This document shows, one piece after another, positions 5,838 to 5,858 of a stretch of 5,858 nt of DNA. The position numbers and the translations under genes are program-made. Origin of the DNA: Dehalococcoidales bacterium. Its GTDB lineage: Bacteria > Chloroflexota > Dehalococcoidia > Dehalococcoidales > UBA2162. The number at the start of each line of letters is the position of its first letter. Position 1 is the first letter of the stretch. The notes beneath the pieces were generated by a model. The model was given only the letters and a program-made list of their open reading frames with translations, was not told the origin of the DNA and did not search any database. The stretch spans positions 272,364 through 278,221 of the forward strand of contig CP070800.1 in NCBI GenBank assembly GCA_020343555.1, given 5' to 3'.

Positions 5838-5858
5838 ATGAGAGAGAAAATAGTCGCG
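5838..5858 (+). CDS. Start of a gene cut by the window edge, possibly a TetR-like regulator
   Basis: Seven codons, MREKIVA, are open to the window end, directly downstream of an extended -10 promoter. The residues resemble the usual opening of TetR-family repressors (MREKI followed by a helix). Together with two nearby palindromes and the divergent ABM gene, this suggests a local regulator, but seven residues prove nothing. There is no SD site. An in-frame ATG at 5826 lies before the predicted transcription start and is less likely. Confidence 0.4.

Overview
The window is chromosomal, apparently bacterial sequence of moderate GC. It holds six coding regions, two of them cut by the window edges, with short intergenic gaps. 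It shows Shine-Dalgarno (SD) sites, sigma70-type -35/-10 promoters and an intrinsic terminator, all of which point to a bacterium. The phosphohexomutase looks like the archaeal/deep-bacterial GlmM type rather than the classical bacterial one. An anaerobic-style B12-binding radical SAM protein and an ABM-domain protein are also present. Together these loosely suggest an anaerobic deep-branching lineage such as Chloroflexota (Dehalococcoidia-like). That taxonomic guess is an inference and is weak.

Layout. Positions 2-361 (+) hold the C-terminal end of an amidase-signature enzyme. It converges, with only 23 bases between stop codons, on a minus-strand pair: a complete phosphohexomutase gene (glmM-like, 1841-3124) followed 52 bases downstream by a B12-binding-domain radical SAM gene (385-1788). 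Positions 3125-3304 form a divergent promoter region, and glmS (3305-5131, +) is read the other way. A long hairpin with a T-tract (5204-5257) ends glmS. A minus-strand ABM-domain gene (5271-5609) follows. Its strong promoter lies back to back with another promoter that drives a plus-strand gene cut off after seven codons at the right edge.

How the genes fit together. GlmS makes glucosamine-6-phosphate from fructose-6-phosphate and glutamine. GlmM would turn it into glucosamine-1-phosphate, the next step towards UDP-GlcNAc, so the divergent glmM/glmS pair is a functional amino-sugar unit. The radical SAM gene probably shares the glmM transcript, but its substrate cannot be read from the sequence. 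The amidase and the ABM gene have no evident link to the pathway.

The most notable points are promoter geometry that would make the glmM mRNA almost leaderless, a small dyad midway between the glmM and glmS promoters, two palindromes in the divergent region at the right edge, and unusual residues in two conserved GlmS sugar-phosphate-site motifs. I saw no CRISPR array, insertion sequence, tRNA, rRNA or clearly new multi-gene system.
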